A DNA stretch of 64,000 nucleotides from NCBI GenBank assembly GCA_963924555.1, contig OZ004591.1, positions 3,286,001-3,350,000 on the forward strand, read 5' to 3'. The position numbers and the translations under genes are program-made. Shown in pieces: positions 12,901 through 23,700 of the stretch. The notes beneath the pieces are model-generated. The model did not search any database. It worked only from the letters and a program-made list of their open reading frames with translations, and had not been told where the DNA came from. This DNA is from Crambe crambe (Eukaryota > Porifera > Demospongiae > Poecilosclerida > Crambeidae). Within the stretch, counting starts at the first letter, position 1. The number at the start of each line of letters is the position of its first letter.

Positions 12901-15900
12901 AAATATAGCAAATGGTCCACTCACTCCAATAAGTCCTTTCAACCCTCATGGTTCAGATTTTCCACCAGCAGAGTGTAATTTTTCTGTTGCTATGAAAAAT
13001 GGCTTTGTTGTGCTGAAAAAATGTAATGACGATAAGCAGGTTAGCGAATCATGCCATTGTTACTTTGTTATAATCACCTACTTTTTATATAGAATGAAGC
13101 TATAACTCAAGATCCTGTTTTAGGAAATCCAGAATATCTCTCTAAGCTGAGAAAGGAATTTGTACAGGACATGAATGTCATTTTAGCTCTGTCAACACAT
13201 GGACCTATGTAAGTCATTTATCTTGTATTCTAACCAGCACAGCAAGATATTTTCGTTGCTTTGTTCCTTTTTTGAAACCATGTCAAGTAGAAAAATAATC
13301 TCACATAGAGATTGTACCTAAAGGATATACTCCATAGAGAAAATATACAGTTGTGCCACTGTGTATCATAAAATACTAATAGCATAATTGCCCCATTTGA
13401 GTAAAACCTTGTTTCATGATGTCATCTTCTACTGTAAGCATTTCCTGATTTCAAGGCAGAATACCTTCAGTATGATAGGAGTATGATTTTATGTTTCTCA
13501 TCATCATTGTCATCATCATAAGACAGAACTGGTTCATTCCAATGCAATGGTTATGATTCAACTACCCTAGTGCAAAGAAGATTAATACTTTATCTTCATT
13601 ATTTATGAGTTTTTAAAGCTGAGTAAGTGTGACACTATTTCCAGGCACACCTGCGCACTAAAAATTTGAGTGGCAAAGATGATGGGTGGAGTTTCAAACA
13701 TAAGTGAGAAAGAAGCTTATTTCTAGCACTGTCAAGCTCTAACCTAAGCTAAAATAAGAAAATAAGATGCTGAACATAGCACAGATAACTTAGAATGATG
13801 TGTTAAAAGGAGTGCTGATTCTCATTGACTTTTTCAACTGTTAGAAGTTCTGTGGACAAAGCTTTAATGGCTGACTACATAGCTAACTTTAGTGCTTGAT
13901 TTGGAACCTTTCTACTTTTTTCTAAGCTCTAAACTTAACCAGTGCTTAGTTCAAGGATCATAGTTGTTAGTATCTCACATGAGAGTGATGAAAATGTTGG
14001 TTTTACTCCTATTAGGATGTACATAGCTACATAGTTTCTATGTAACCCATGCTCCATACATTGATGAGGTGCGGACCTGGAGGTACAGATTTATGCCTAG
14101 AGTGTAGGCCTAGCTTTTTAAAACTTATATAATTATCGTCCTTGCCAATTTCTGTATTACTGATTTGCTACAAACTAGTTCCCAATCACTTATTTCTGAG
14201 AAAATCACACAACTTTATTTATTCATGGATCAAATCTGTGGAGCATCCTTATATAAAGTGCCTGTAAGAGCAGAAACATTACATTACATTACATTACATT
14301 ACATTACATTATATTACATTACATTACATTACATTACATTACATTATCATTACATTGTTTTGATTTATTTCTACTTGGTATGTAATTTTTTCATTAGAAA
14401 GACATTCAGTTATCGACGTCTTCGATACCTTGAGTCTCGTTTTCAACTTCATATGATGCTCAATGAAATGAAGGAGCTCAAGGCTCAAAGATCAGTACCC
14501 CATAGAGATTTTTACAATGTTAGAAAGGTGTGTATTTGGCCAAGTATATATTTCAAATAGTTGATTTTCAATGTACGTATAGTGATGTAGACCTTTTTTC
14601 ATTCCTTTGTGACCAATTAGTTGCCAAATTGTAGCGTGGGGAGTAATTATAACCAGGGAAAATGATTTCCTTATTATTCATATTTTATTTAGCCTAGGAC
14701 ATGTGTCTCATTAGTAGTGTTTGTATAGTGTATAGTGGAAAATTTTTATGGGGTCATTATTTTGCAAAAATCATGAAGTGTGAATGCAGTGAACATGTTT
14801 GGATTAACTTTCAAACCATTAAGTCCATGAAAATTTTACCCCACAAAAAATTCCAATAAGTCATGGAGAAAATTAGGGTGTATTGAAAAAAGGTAGAGCA
14901 AGTGGGTCACTATTTTATGTGAATTATTCAGGTAGATACTCATGTTCATGCATCATCCTGTATGAATCAAAAGCATCTTCTTCGATTTATCAAGAAAAAG
15001 ATCAAGAGTTGTGCTGATGAAGTAGTAATTAATAGTAAGGGATTGAAATTAACCCTTGCAGAGGTTAGTTGCATTGGTTTATGAGTTGTGTAAAATTTTT
15101 CCAATGTGTATGTATGATATTCAGGTTTTTGATGAAATGAATTTGAAAGCTTATGACTTGAATGTTGATACTCTAGATGTTCATGCTGTAAGTTAACTCT
15201 AAGATTCCTGAATCATCACTTCTATGTGAACTTTCATTCAATCAGCAAGTGAGCTGACTCTCAGGTCACAACTCATTAAATATTATGTATAATTTATACC
15301 TAAGTCTACACTCCAAATGCCCCAGGCATATGCCCTGATTAGTAGTGCCCTGCATGTACATGGATTTGCTTAGTAGTGATATAATTAAAGACTCCTTCTT
15401 TATGAGAATTGTTTGTACTGATTATGTAGGATCGAAATACATTTCATAGATTTGACAGGTTCAATGCAAAGTATAATCCCATTGGTAAGTAATCTCCAGG
15501 TAGAAAATTTATTACTAAATAACTGCTTTTCTACACAATTTTAGCAATTGTAATGGCTAGTATTAATTTACTTTCACTACACTTCTTGATATTGCTAGGT
15601 TAGACTAGTGTTTTATTTTCTTTTTGGTATGTGATTACTCTTGTGGTGATATGATGTATGATGATGATGATAATAATAATAATAATAATAATGCTTCTTT
15701 TATATGCTTAAAATGTATCAAATTAATAAAGACTAGAGAAATAGATTGCCTAAGGAATTTTTTAAGGGATAATATGTGAAACGTGTGTTATTTCAGTAAC
15801 AGGTACACGTGATGGCTAGCTAAACTAAGCTACACAATGCCTGTATACATTAGTTGCCAGATTCGCATCTCTGTCTGCACTTTCTGCAAGCAGTACAAGT

Positions 15901-18900
15901 GAGAAATGTATTATAGCTGGCTTACATGTTTGTCTTTGGTAGAGGATTGTTCCTTAGCACAGTTTCTGATGTGATATACATGGAAAAGGATAAAGGGATG
16001 TTTTAGGGATCAATGATGCTAAGGGAAAGTGTGTGCTTTATAAATTTTTTATATTTTCTACTTGATATCTAATTTCCAAGGAAAAAGTCGTCTTCGTGAA
16101 GTCTTTCTAAAAACTGACAATGATATTGGAGGAAAATACTTTGCACATCTCATAAAGGTGATTATAAGATGGTTAGGAAGCACTAACTAAAGCCTAGGGA
16201 AGAGCAACAAAGTAGGATAAATAGCTTAGTTTATATTTGCAAGTGTATAAGCTGGAAAGCCTACCTTAGTTTGATACGACTCTCTGTTGTTGTATTCTCT
16301 GTGCATGAAGCATTCATGGCTGACTAGCTAGCTTCAGTGCTATATTTGAAGCCTTTCTGAGCTCTATCATAGATAGCGCTATAGCTATGGCTCTATCTAG
16401 CTTCACTCTGCAGCAACTCATGCGTCTATACTGAGCTGTTGTAATTGAGTTGGTAAGAGTGATCATGGGCACAAGTCGCACAGCAGGAATGAAGGGGTTG
16501 GCTGGGTTATAGAACTTGGCTAGACTAGAAGCTATAAAAGTTAATCTCCTGCTATCAATAGCCAGCATGCAAAAAAATCAGCTCCAGGATCTTTTATGAG
16601 CTCAAAACATTTTCCACTTATAATAGGAGGTGATGGATGACTTTGCAGAGAGCAAATATCAGAATGCTGAACTGAGAATATCAGTGTATGGTAATTCTAA
16701 GGACGAATGGGATAAAATTGCTGAATGGGCTGTGAATCATGAAATGTTTTGTGATAATGTTCGTTGGTTGATTCAAGTACCACGTATTTAGTGAGTTATA
16801 TCACTGCTTAGATTATGCTGGTTAGAATTCTGTAATTCTGATTGGACAGACCAATTATTGTACAGCTTTTAATTTCTTTAAAGTAGTATTGTCTAGAAAC
16901 CCTCAGGCCCTGTAGAAACCTCAGGATTCCACATAAAGCTTTTACCCTAACTTCAATACTTTTGTCTTTTGTTTGGGCACATTCTCCTGACAACTATTAA
17001 CATTTCATTTGGATAGTATAAGCTTTTGTATCACTCAAGCTGGTACTGTTCATGTGTCAGCAATCTGATTGATCAGAGCAGTTATTTTGAGTTGTCTCTC
17101 TAATATTTATTTAATAGCACAGGATTTAGAGAGTTCTAGTAGTATGTATTTATTAGATGGTCAAGAAAATTTACAAAAAACAGTGAAATGAACCTTGATA
17201 TCAAACCAAGTCCTACGTTATCCACTGGTTTGGTATGAGGCTGGAGGGCTGGAGTACGTATTTTGGGGCCATCACACAATTTTTTGTGCTCACTTATTTT
17301 CTCTTTATTATCATAGATAGTGCAGTCAGGCCCATACTGCCACTCTTGAGCAAAATAACTAATTCCCTGACCCTTAAGTGTTGCTGACACTCCTTACATG
17401 TATTGAATTAATAGACTGTGTGATATTGAGCTATGTAAGGTATATGTATGGGGGAAAAAAACATCACACTATTTTCCCCTCTTCTGAGTACTTTGATGTA
17501 GCATTTTTAGGAAATTGTGTGGTATGGACAATAGAGAAAGAATTTACAGTCACATGACCTTTAACCCACCATCATAGAGAGTGCTATGTATACAGCTAAT
17601 TTGGTGCCAATTAGGAAATTATCTGTACATGCATTCTTTTTTTTTCTTTTTTTGTAGTGATATTTACAAGAAAAAGGATCTATTACAAAATTTCAGTCAA
17701 ATGTTAGAGAATTTGTTTCTCCCATTGTTTGAAGTTACACTGGATCCTTCCTCTCACTCATCTCTGCACAAGTTTCTACATCAAGTAAATGATCTTAATA
17801 ATTACTGAGATTTCTTTCATGTCTGAAAATTCTTGATCAGAACTTCCAGTACACGTTACTCCATATATTTGAGGCTTAGAATCCTGAGTTACTTTCATGG
17901 TGGTCAAAATTATCACAGTTCAGTCAGTACATTGAAGTGTCACTTGCAGTACTCTCTACAAACTTTCTATGTACAAGCTTGTATTACTTCTGGCAGGGTT
18001 GTCCAGAATGTCCCTAGATGATACTTCTGGGGCTGTTATCATTGCTTGCCTGATAGGCTGCTCTCTTTATATCCTGAAGTAGAGCAGTGAAGGAGGTAGT
18101 CAATAAATTGTTCTACTTTTCTGAGTAAAGAGGGTATTTAATAGCCACATTTACATGCTTGTACGATCATAAAGAAGAAGGTGACCTCATCATATGCTTT
18201 TCAGGTGTTTATGAACTTTTTACTTGTTTCCAAAGACTGTATCACAACTTTGTCAGTGCATGAAACATTGGAAATCAGCACTGTTGAAGATCCAGAGCAT
18301 TGAGTAGCTTATGAATGGTAAGAAACAGGAAGTTCTTCCCAGCTCCAAATACAACCCACGATTCAGTAATGTGTATTCGCTGGGTTGATGTGATGGCAAC
18401 ATCTATTAATTGTGTGAATCGACATTTATTGCTTAAGGAGATCTTCTAGGTGAAGTAGAATTCAAGTATCAGCCTGTTTGTGTCTTGGTGATTGATGCCT
18501 GTAACTTTATAGAAGCTGTGAAATATGTTTTCACAGTGTCTTTTTGGCACAACATACCATGTGGCAGGACTACTGTGTATCTGCACTATTCTACATGGTG
18601 CTAATGGCTTTGAAGAGCTTTTAAGTATTCCCTATAGTAAAATAGGGTATCCTCTTCATATGTCATATAAGCTGAAAATAAGCAAGTCATAATCATGTCA
18701 CAATGGACCAATGCCTCTACGTAGCTTGCCTCTGCAAGCCTGGTAAGATTGCAGAATGTTTGCAATATGCTCTTAAGTGCTTGAGGTCAGTAGAAAATAC
18801 AGTATTGGGTTTCTTAAGGCAGTGAGCTATTCATTTTGGTGAAACATTCTGCAATCTCCTGTATTACATATTAAGAGTCTCCACTTAATATCATCTCGTC

Positions 18901-20418
18901 ATCCATGTCATGTCAATCCATGTCAATCAATGTCAAAATATCCATATCTATCCATATCAAATTATAGGTTATTGGTTTTGATAGTGTTGATGATGAAAGT
19001 AAGTTGGAAAGTCACCAGTTTCAGCTAGACAGTCCTCACCCTGAAGATTGGAATTTTGAAAGTAACCCTCCATATGCATACTACATTTTTTATATGTATG
19101 CCAACATTATGGCACTGAACAGGCTAAGAAGGTAATAGTTAAGTATGTGATATAGAACATAGATAATGTGATTTTATCATGTTATAGCATTCGCAATATG
19201 AATATCTTTAGTCTACGCCCCCATTGTGGTGAAGCGGGTCCTGCTCATCACTTGGCAACAAGTTTTATGCTTGCACAGAACATATCACATGGTCTACTTC
19301 TGAGAAAGGTTGGTATGTATCATAATAGCTAGCTATGACTAACGAGAGAGTGACTACACTGTTAAAAGTAACCATTACCTGATTTCGTGCGTGCTTCAGT
19401 TTATAAGGCATTTTTTGCTCGCATCCTTCACGATTAAGTAATATCCTTAGCATTCCTAATTTCAATGACCAGACCCAACTATTTTTACTTCACTCCCCAT
19501 GTGAGGCCACGGCTCAACAAGACTTTGAGCATCAAGAGACCAGCCTCAACAGACAGCAAGTTATTTCTGAGTAGTATGGTATAAAATTTAAAAAATTATT
19601 GGACTGAAATAAGGCAGTTAGAAGAATGCAATTTTAGAAGCACACTGGAGGTGTTCTTTTTTTTTTTTGGAGTCAGTATACAAAGAACTACACATCCATA
19701 CTATCTCTACATAGAGAGTACTATCATAGTGATCTGACAACTATGAAAGATACTTACCACACTATTTTAATGTGCAAATAGTTATATACTGTATATATCA
19801 ATTTAGGTCCCAACCCTTCAATATCTGTACTATCTAGCCCAGGTGGGAATAGCGATGTCACCTCTCAGTAATAATCACCTTTTCTTGGATTATCATCGCA
19901 ATCCACTTCCAACCTACTTTGCTAGAGGCCTTCTTGTGTCTTTGTCTACAGATGACCCCCTCCAGTTTCATTTCACCAAGGTTTCGTATAGATAGTAATC
20001 GTTAATGTGCACCTACCATGAAATTTGCGTGTAGGAACCACTGATGGAAGAATATAGTATTGCTGCACAAGTTTGGAAATTGAGCCCATGTGATATGTGT
20101 GAACTTGCTAGGGATTCTGTATTGATGAGTGGCTTCAATCACGAAGTATTAAAACATTTAGGTACATATAACAGAAAATGATTTTCCTTATAAAAAATTA
20201 GGTTAAACAACATTGGATAGGCCAAAACTATACCGAAGAAGGTCCTGCTGGTAATGATATCACTAAAACCAATGTTCCTAATATCAGAGTTGCTTACAGG
20301 TAAGACTGACAAGTTCAACAGAGGTAAATACATTTTGTAATCATATTATTGACCTTCATGCAGGCATGAAACACTAATTGAAGAATTAAAGCACATACTT
20401 ACTGTTCAGGAACTGTGA
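3945..20418 (+). CDS. AMPD: AMP deaminase (AMPD), complete, 20 exons
   Basis: Cytosolic enzyme that deaminates AMP to IMP and ammonia in the purine nucleotide cycle. Exons: 3945-4065, 5250-5378, 5711-5813, 8324-8450, 8497-8707, 12909-13039, 13093-13208, 14398-14527, 14932-15063, 15125-15187, 15430-15484, 16081-16157, 16627-16790, 17658-17784, 18968-19131, 19188-19308, 19807-19980, 20035-20145, 20202-20299, 20364-20418. Phases close to 802 codons plus stop, close to vertebrate AMPD length. Visible motifs are the metal-binding THVHA (His360, His362), RPHCGEAG (about 627-634), SPLSNN (675-680) and the family signature SLSTDDP (702-708). Exons 1-3 form a divergent acidic, serine-rich N-terminus; their assignment rests on splice signals and phase only. 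The ATG at 3945 is the first plausible start; the open frame continues upstream through a poly-Pro run. Large introns 3 and 5 are packed with repeats. A candidate AATAAA is at 20678-20683. Confidence 0.93.
4256..4327. repeat. Hairpin element in AMPD intron 1
   Basis: A roughly 70-bp near-palindrome. Its outer arms are gtacctactttaatctgg and its complement-like partner ccagattagtagtacc. The inner GC-rich stem is AGCCCC/GGGGCT around a short CGAGCGCC-type loop. It looks like a minimal MITE or folded transcript element; no gene is associated. Confidence 0.6.
4629..4697. repeat. Tandem duplication, about 37-bp unit
   Basis: The unit ctcagcataaggtgagatc...taaatgg occurs twice back to back with a few substitutions (gtg/gcg, cctt/ccgt). 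Just upstream, ccgccctattatagccctgg (about 4580) repeats a segment seen near 3883, so this intron region has been locally duplicated. Confidence 0.7.
5814..8323. other. AMPD: AMPD intron 3, repeat-rich
   Basis: A 2.5-kb intron. It holds a segment bounded by gagcgagcg-type ends (about 5830-6550), which may be a MITE, and a RecQ-like helicase fragment (listed separately). I see no further exon. Confidence 0.5.
7319..7531 (-). pseudogene. RecQ-like helicase fragment
   Basis: A short minus-strand frame reads [14 protein letters not shown] and then SRDVFAILP. This matches the motif 0 to pre-Walker-A region of RecQ-type DEAH helicases, where the usual pattern is L-G-hydrophobic-x-x-(L/F)-K-x-E-Q followed by (K/R)DVF-x-x-(L/M)-P-T-G. 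After ILP the expected T-G-x-G-K-S is lost, and the frame has no flanking helicase domains. It lies inside AMPD intron 3 in antisense orientation. It is a dead fragment of a multicopy helicase or of a mobile element carrying one. Confidence 0.5.
8945..9260. repeat. Family A interspersed repeat, copy 1
   Basis: Shares the modules acgtacgtatgta, gggcaatgtgcaacatt, ctctttagaagattttgctg and gcctctacaactactact with 9640-10140, 33640-34000 and 36140-36780. It is cut at its right end by the MITE at 9271-9626. No coding capacity was seen. The family is described in the findings. Confidence 0.65.
9271..9626. mobile_element. MITE with long TIRs and 11-bp target duplication
   Basis: The ends begin GTCTCAGCCCAGCCC on both strands and share ggaaaggagaggggtctgg and ggttttgctgactcagc farther in, giving imperfect TIRs of about 70 bp. 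The direct repeat aattaaagtag flanks it at 9260-9270 and 9627-9637. The flanks rejoin into a family A repeat (compare 10087-10130), so insertion into an older repeat is clear. There is no ORF, so it is non-autonomous. Confidence 0.8.
9640..10160. repeat. Family A interspersed repeat, copy 2
   Basis: Carries the (c)acttagataagcc modules, two tandem ggtacatatgtatgtacc palindromes (about 9818-9865), tcatgacctgagagtcagctc, gctcgctcgctg and the gcctctacaactactact end. This is one of the fullest copies in the window. A partial copy follows at about 10800-11110. Confidence 0.65.
11395..11735. mobile_element. Family B hairpin MITE, copy 1
   Basis: A long inverted repeat. The left arm has gttcagcaacaagagagtg, aacttcagtcaagtaacccc and ttacccatca; the right arm carries their complements, spaced by about 45 bp. 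Beyond the arms both ends read aataaaaaagaaaag. The whole unit could fold into a stem of more than 100 bp. Near-identical copies occur at 34000-34345 and, more decayed, at 28685-28930 and 59270-59400. Confidence 0.75.
12240..12360 (-). repeat. Family D repeat, inverted partial copy
   Basis: Reverse complement of modules found at 16190-16345 and 56341-56512 (gactctctg(c/t)tgttg, ttctcc/gtgcatgaagc, actagctagctt). Confidence 0.6.
14273..14348. repeat. (ATTAC)n pentanucleotide microsatellite
   Basis: About 15 units of acatt/attac with one imperfect unit, in AMPD intron 7, ending 50 bp before the exon 8 acceptor. Confidence 0.95.
16190..16345 (+). repeat. Family D repeat, copy in AMPD intron 12
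   Basis: Begins cctagggaagagcaacaa and ends atggctgactagctagctt. It matches 56341-56512 over its length with small indels. A partial inverted copy is at 12240-12360, and remnants are near 13745-13900. Confidence 0.65.
16791..17657. other. AMPD: AMPD intron 13, nothing recognised
   Basis: Holds an antisense 84-codon open frame at 17136-17390 of normal amino-acid composition but with no recognisable domain. It is most likely chance. Confidence 0.4.
17785..18967. other. AMPD: AMPD intron 14, no gene seen
   Basis: Unique-looking AT-rich sequence. It ends in a short imperfect tandem run of atccatgtcaatc-like units (about 18900-18960) just before the exon 15 acceptor. Confidence 0.5.
19510..19745 (+). 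repeat. Family E repeat, decayed copy
   Basis: Shares gagtagt(a/g)tggtataaaa, aagcacactg(g)aggtgttct and the terminal ctacatagagagtactatcat with 34617-34985 and 59449-59890. The preceding 19260-19505 resembles a decayed family B stretch, the same order as at the other two loci. Confidence 0.5.
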
Positions 20419-20749
20419 TCCTTTAGGTATCAATTTTCTATATATTTTGTATGACCTATTTTTAGCTTTTTACCGAATAATTTTTGTGATTGAGCTAGAA
20501 GTCATTATACGAGGAGATTATTCTATAATAGAGAATATGTGGAAGCTTAGAAATTGAACAACGGTACTAGGCTCTTTATGGAGTGATAATTATGCTTATC
20601 ACCGAAAACTAATGTATGCATAATTATTACAGCACAAGTTTAAATCCTGAAACTAAATTTCTGGACCTGTAGGGCCTAATAAATAGTACTTGCTAGTTGA
20701 TTGTGGACTTCCATAATAATACAATAATTAAGTATTGGAACTGTTTCAG
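20419..20749. other. Convergent intergenic gap AMPD/HTT
   Basis: 331 bp between the AMPD stop (+) and the huntingtin stop (-). AT-rich, with AATAAA on the + strand at 20678-20683. No other feature seen. Confidence 0.5.
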
Positions 20750-23700
20750 TTAACACAAATACTGAGCTACTTGTATGAAAGAAGGGTAGGTAGACTTTCT
20801 AAATTTGCTGATCATTAATTCTTTTTTCTGTTCATCACACTGCAAGGGAGAAATAATAATAAGCTCAGTGGCCAAGAATAGCTATTGCTATTTTTTGTGT
20901 GAAAAAATATTTCCTTTTAAAAAGTAACTCATGCATGTGGGCTTCTTTTACAGGAAATGTGTGTAGCATGAAGATAAGTAAAAGTTGGTAAAGTTAATTC
21001 ATAGCAAGTAGAAAGAAAGAAAAAAGGACTGTTATTATTAGGTCATTACTGCTCATCAGTAGAAGCTTTACAAACTAAACTGCCACTTATGATTTTAGAG
21101 ACTACCTACTATCAATTAAAATACTGGAAGTTGTACTACCCTTAGGCGGGTACTAATTTTAGCATTTTAAGGGGATACTGTATTTGGCGAGTATTAATTT
21201 TTGAGCTTTGTGTATTCTATTTTTAAATGTAGTTTCATATGAAGTTGCTTCAAGAATATCAGGCACGAACAATACAATGCATTATTGTGTCAGTAACTAT
21301 CATTGAAGAGTTAGTTTTTGTAGATTGAACAAAAAGGATCTTCACTGGGAATAGTGATACTTCAATCACCTGTCACTCCCACCCTACTGCTGCTATTCTT
21401 GAGTCCATGAAATCAGAAGTCTCTGAAACAGACAACAGCGATCTAGCTAGCTAGCTAACTCCACCAGGACACTCAAACAGCTAGCACTGTTTTTGTTCAA
21501 TATTACTTTTAATTATACAAAATTTTATTATTAGCTCATGCAAATAAAGACCTACTCGCTAAATTAATAAGTCGCCAATAATACCCACCTTAAGGTAGCC
21601 TACCTGGTTTGCATAATACGATCTCGAAGCCATGCATAATAACTGTAGAGCCTGTGAATCAGTCAGTTGCTTCCAATAACACACCAAGGGAAATCTATTC
21701 AGATAGAGTACTTATCTAGATGTTTTAATACGATTAAATTGCATACATTGAACGACAAGCATCATCTGTAGATGCAGCAAGTAGCAAACATGTGATGCTC
21801 CAAACTGCTCTAGTTTCGGGTTCTCTGAATTGAGCAGTATTATAAGGTATGTAGAGATAATAATGGATTTCTTACTGTTGTACAAAGCTTTCTAATGACA
21901 GAATTATCCATTCATCAAGTATTGATCGATGTCCATTTTTAAGCAAAAGTCCAAATGTCTAGAGAGTTTGTCAGCAAATTGAGTGTGGCAATCACACTAG
22001 ACTGTATTTCTTACAGTACAGAGTCTATTATAACTTCACCTCTGCCATAATGGTTGCAGATAGCTGTGGCCTGCTCTGATGAGGACTTACAAAATCAGTC
22101 ACAACTGTTTGTAACACTTCCATTGGAGGTAAAAAATCAATTATAACATGGGGAATGATATCTGCAAAAATATTGATGCTGATTTCTGGACCATGCCGCA
22201 ACCTACAAATATCACAGAATTATTGATATAACACTCAATGTTGACTCCTTGAAATGAGAGAGGGAAAAGGTTTACTGGTTTCACAAACCTTTCCATCAAG
22301 TTATTAACTTGCTCACGAGCTTGAATAGCAGTTTCCATAGGATCCATACTAGGTTCTGCAAGTCCACTGGCAACATTGGCCTCTTCTCCTAGATGCAGGG
22401 AAGTAGGTTCTACAAATGTATAGCATAATTAACATTGAATCTTACCTGTATACATACAGGATAGTAGCAGTGACAGTCCAGCCAGTGATTTGCTTTGGTC
22501 ACTCTTGACAAATCTGTAATGGAGATTCTCAAATCAGGGGAAATGTACAAGAAAAGATAATACCTATTTGAAGCAGAACTAATGACAGATGCCTTTTCCT
22601 TAGCAGACAACGAAAAGTTCAATACTAACATTTCTAAACCAAGAGTAATAGAATGAAAGAGAACAGAAGAAATATCAGGATACAACATAAGTTGTGATAT
22701 CAGTTCAAGTATTTTGGATGTAAAGTTTTGGTCCCTGCATAGAATAGCAATAATACTACATGCAACAACTTGATAAATCAACGTACTTGATGTGCTGGCT
22801 ATGATCAGTAATAATCTTTACAGTAAGAGACCATAGAGTCATCAGGTATTCCTCAGTATAACTATTAGGCAGTAACAATTCTAATATAGATCCTTGGAAA
22901 AAAATAATAAAAGCAGCACCTTTTAAAATTCTGAAAACGAGTGATAATGTACTTTGTAAGAGATGGTATACATTGAGGCATCAAACTACTACTGGAATCT
23001 TCGCTCAAATATAGGATACCACGGACACAAGCAATCTATAACATAAAGAAACTCAGTTGTAGGCCCACTCTTGTCACATAATTTACCTGAATCATAACAT
23101 CACTTGTCAGAGCCTTTTCAATAATTTTAATGATCCTTTCAGTATCCATTACAGCCTACAATATAATTTGGAATCTTGTAACTGCTGTGGCTGCGGAGAG
23201 GAGAATTAACTTACGGACTTCAACACAGCAGCAGCTTTTAGTATTCCTACTATAATAAGAGAAGTTGTAGGTATGTCTTCAAATGGATGATTGTCATACA
23301 AATCCAGAAGAGTGTGCAGCATCCAGTCGAATTGACTTGACTACAGTAAGGGCAGTATACAACTTAACACCCTTTCAAGGAGGTTTACTAAGCTTAGGTC
23401 TCAGGGATAGTTACCCTGGCATTGACTCCCATAACTATTTTAAATAATTATAGAGGATGGATAAATTAACTTACCACTGCAAACAAGTCTGATAACATTA
23501 CAATTGATTGTAGGATGTGACTCAGTAAAACTGTGTGGACAGGTTGCATGAGCCAGTGAATGTAGAGATCTATCAATGATATGATGCACGACTTTATATC
23601 TATATCTTCAGAGTTTGAGTGATAACCTATTAATACAGGAATGCAGTGATCAGGAATTCACGTTATTCAAGGCTCTCTAACCAGAAGGAATCTGTTTAAA

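Larger units (their letters stand above)
8708..12908. other. AMPD: AMPD intron 5, 4.2 kb, built of repeats
   Basis: Contains at least three copies of the high-copy family A repeat, one MITE with target duplication, a family B hairpin and a partial family D copy (listed separately). Only low-complexity shadow ORFs occur, for example 10388-10687, which spans an imperfect duplication (ttctgtt...gctatttaaggct near 10460 and 10645). No exon was recognised. Confidence 0.6.

Noticed and set aside
14273-14348. Direct-repeat array as CRISPR-like or functional array
   Set aside because: Plain pentanucleotide microsatellite without spacers.
17136-17390. 84-codon antisense ORF in AMPD intron 13
   Set aside because: Composition is reasonable, but there is no recognisable domain and no supporting exon on either side.
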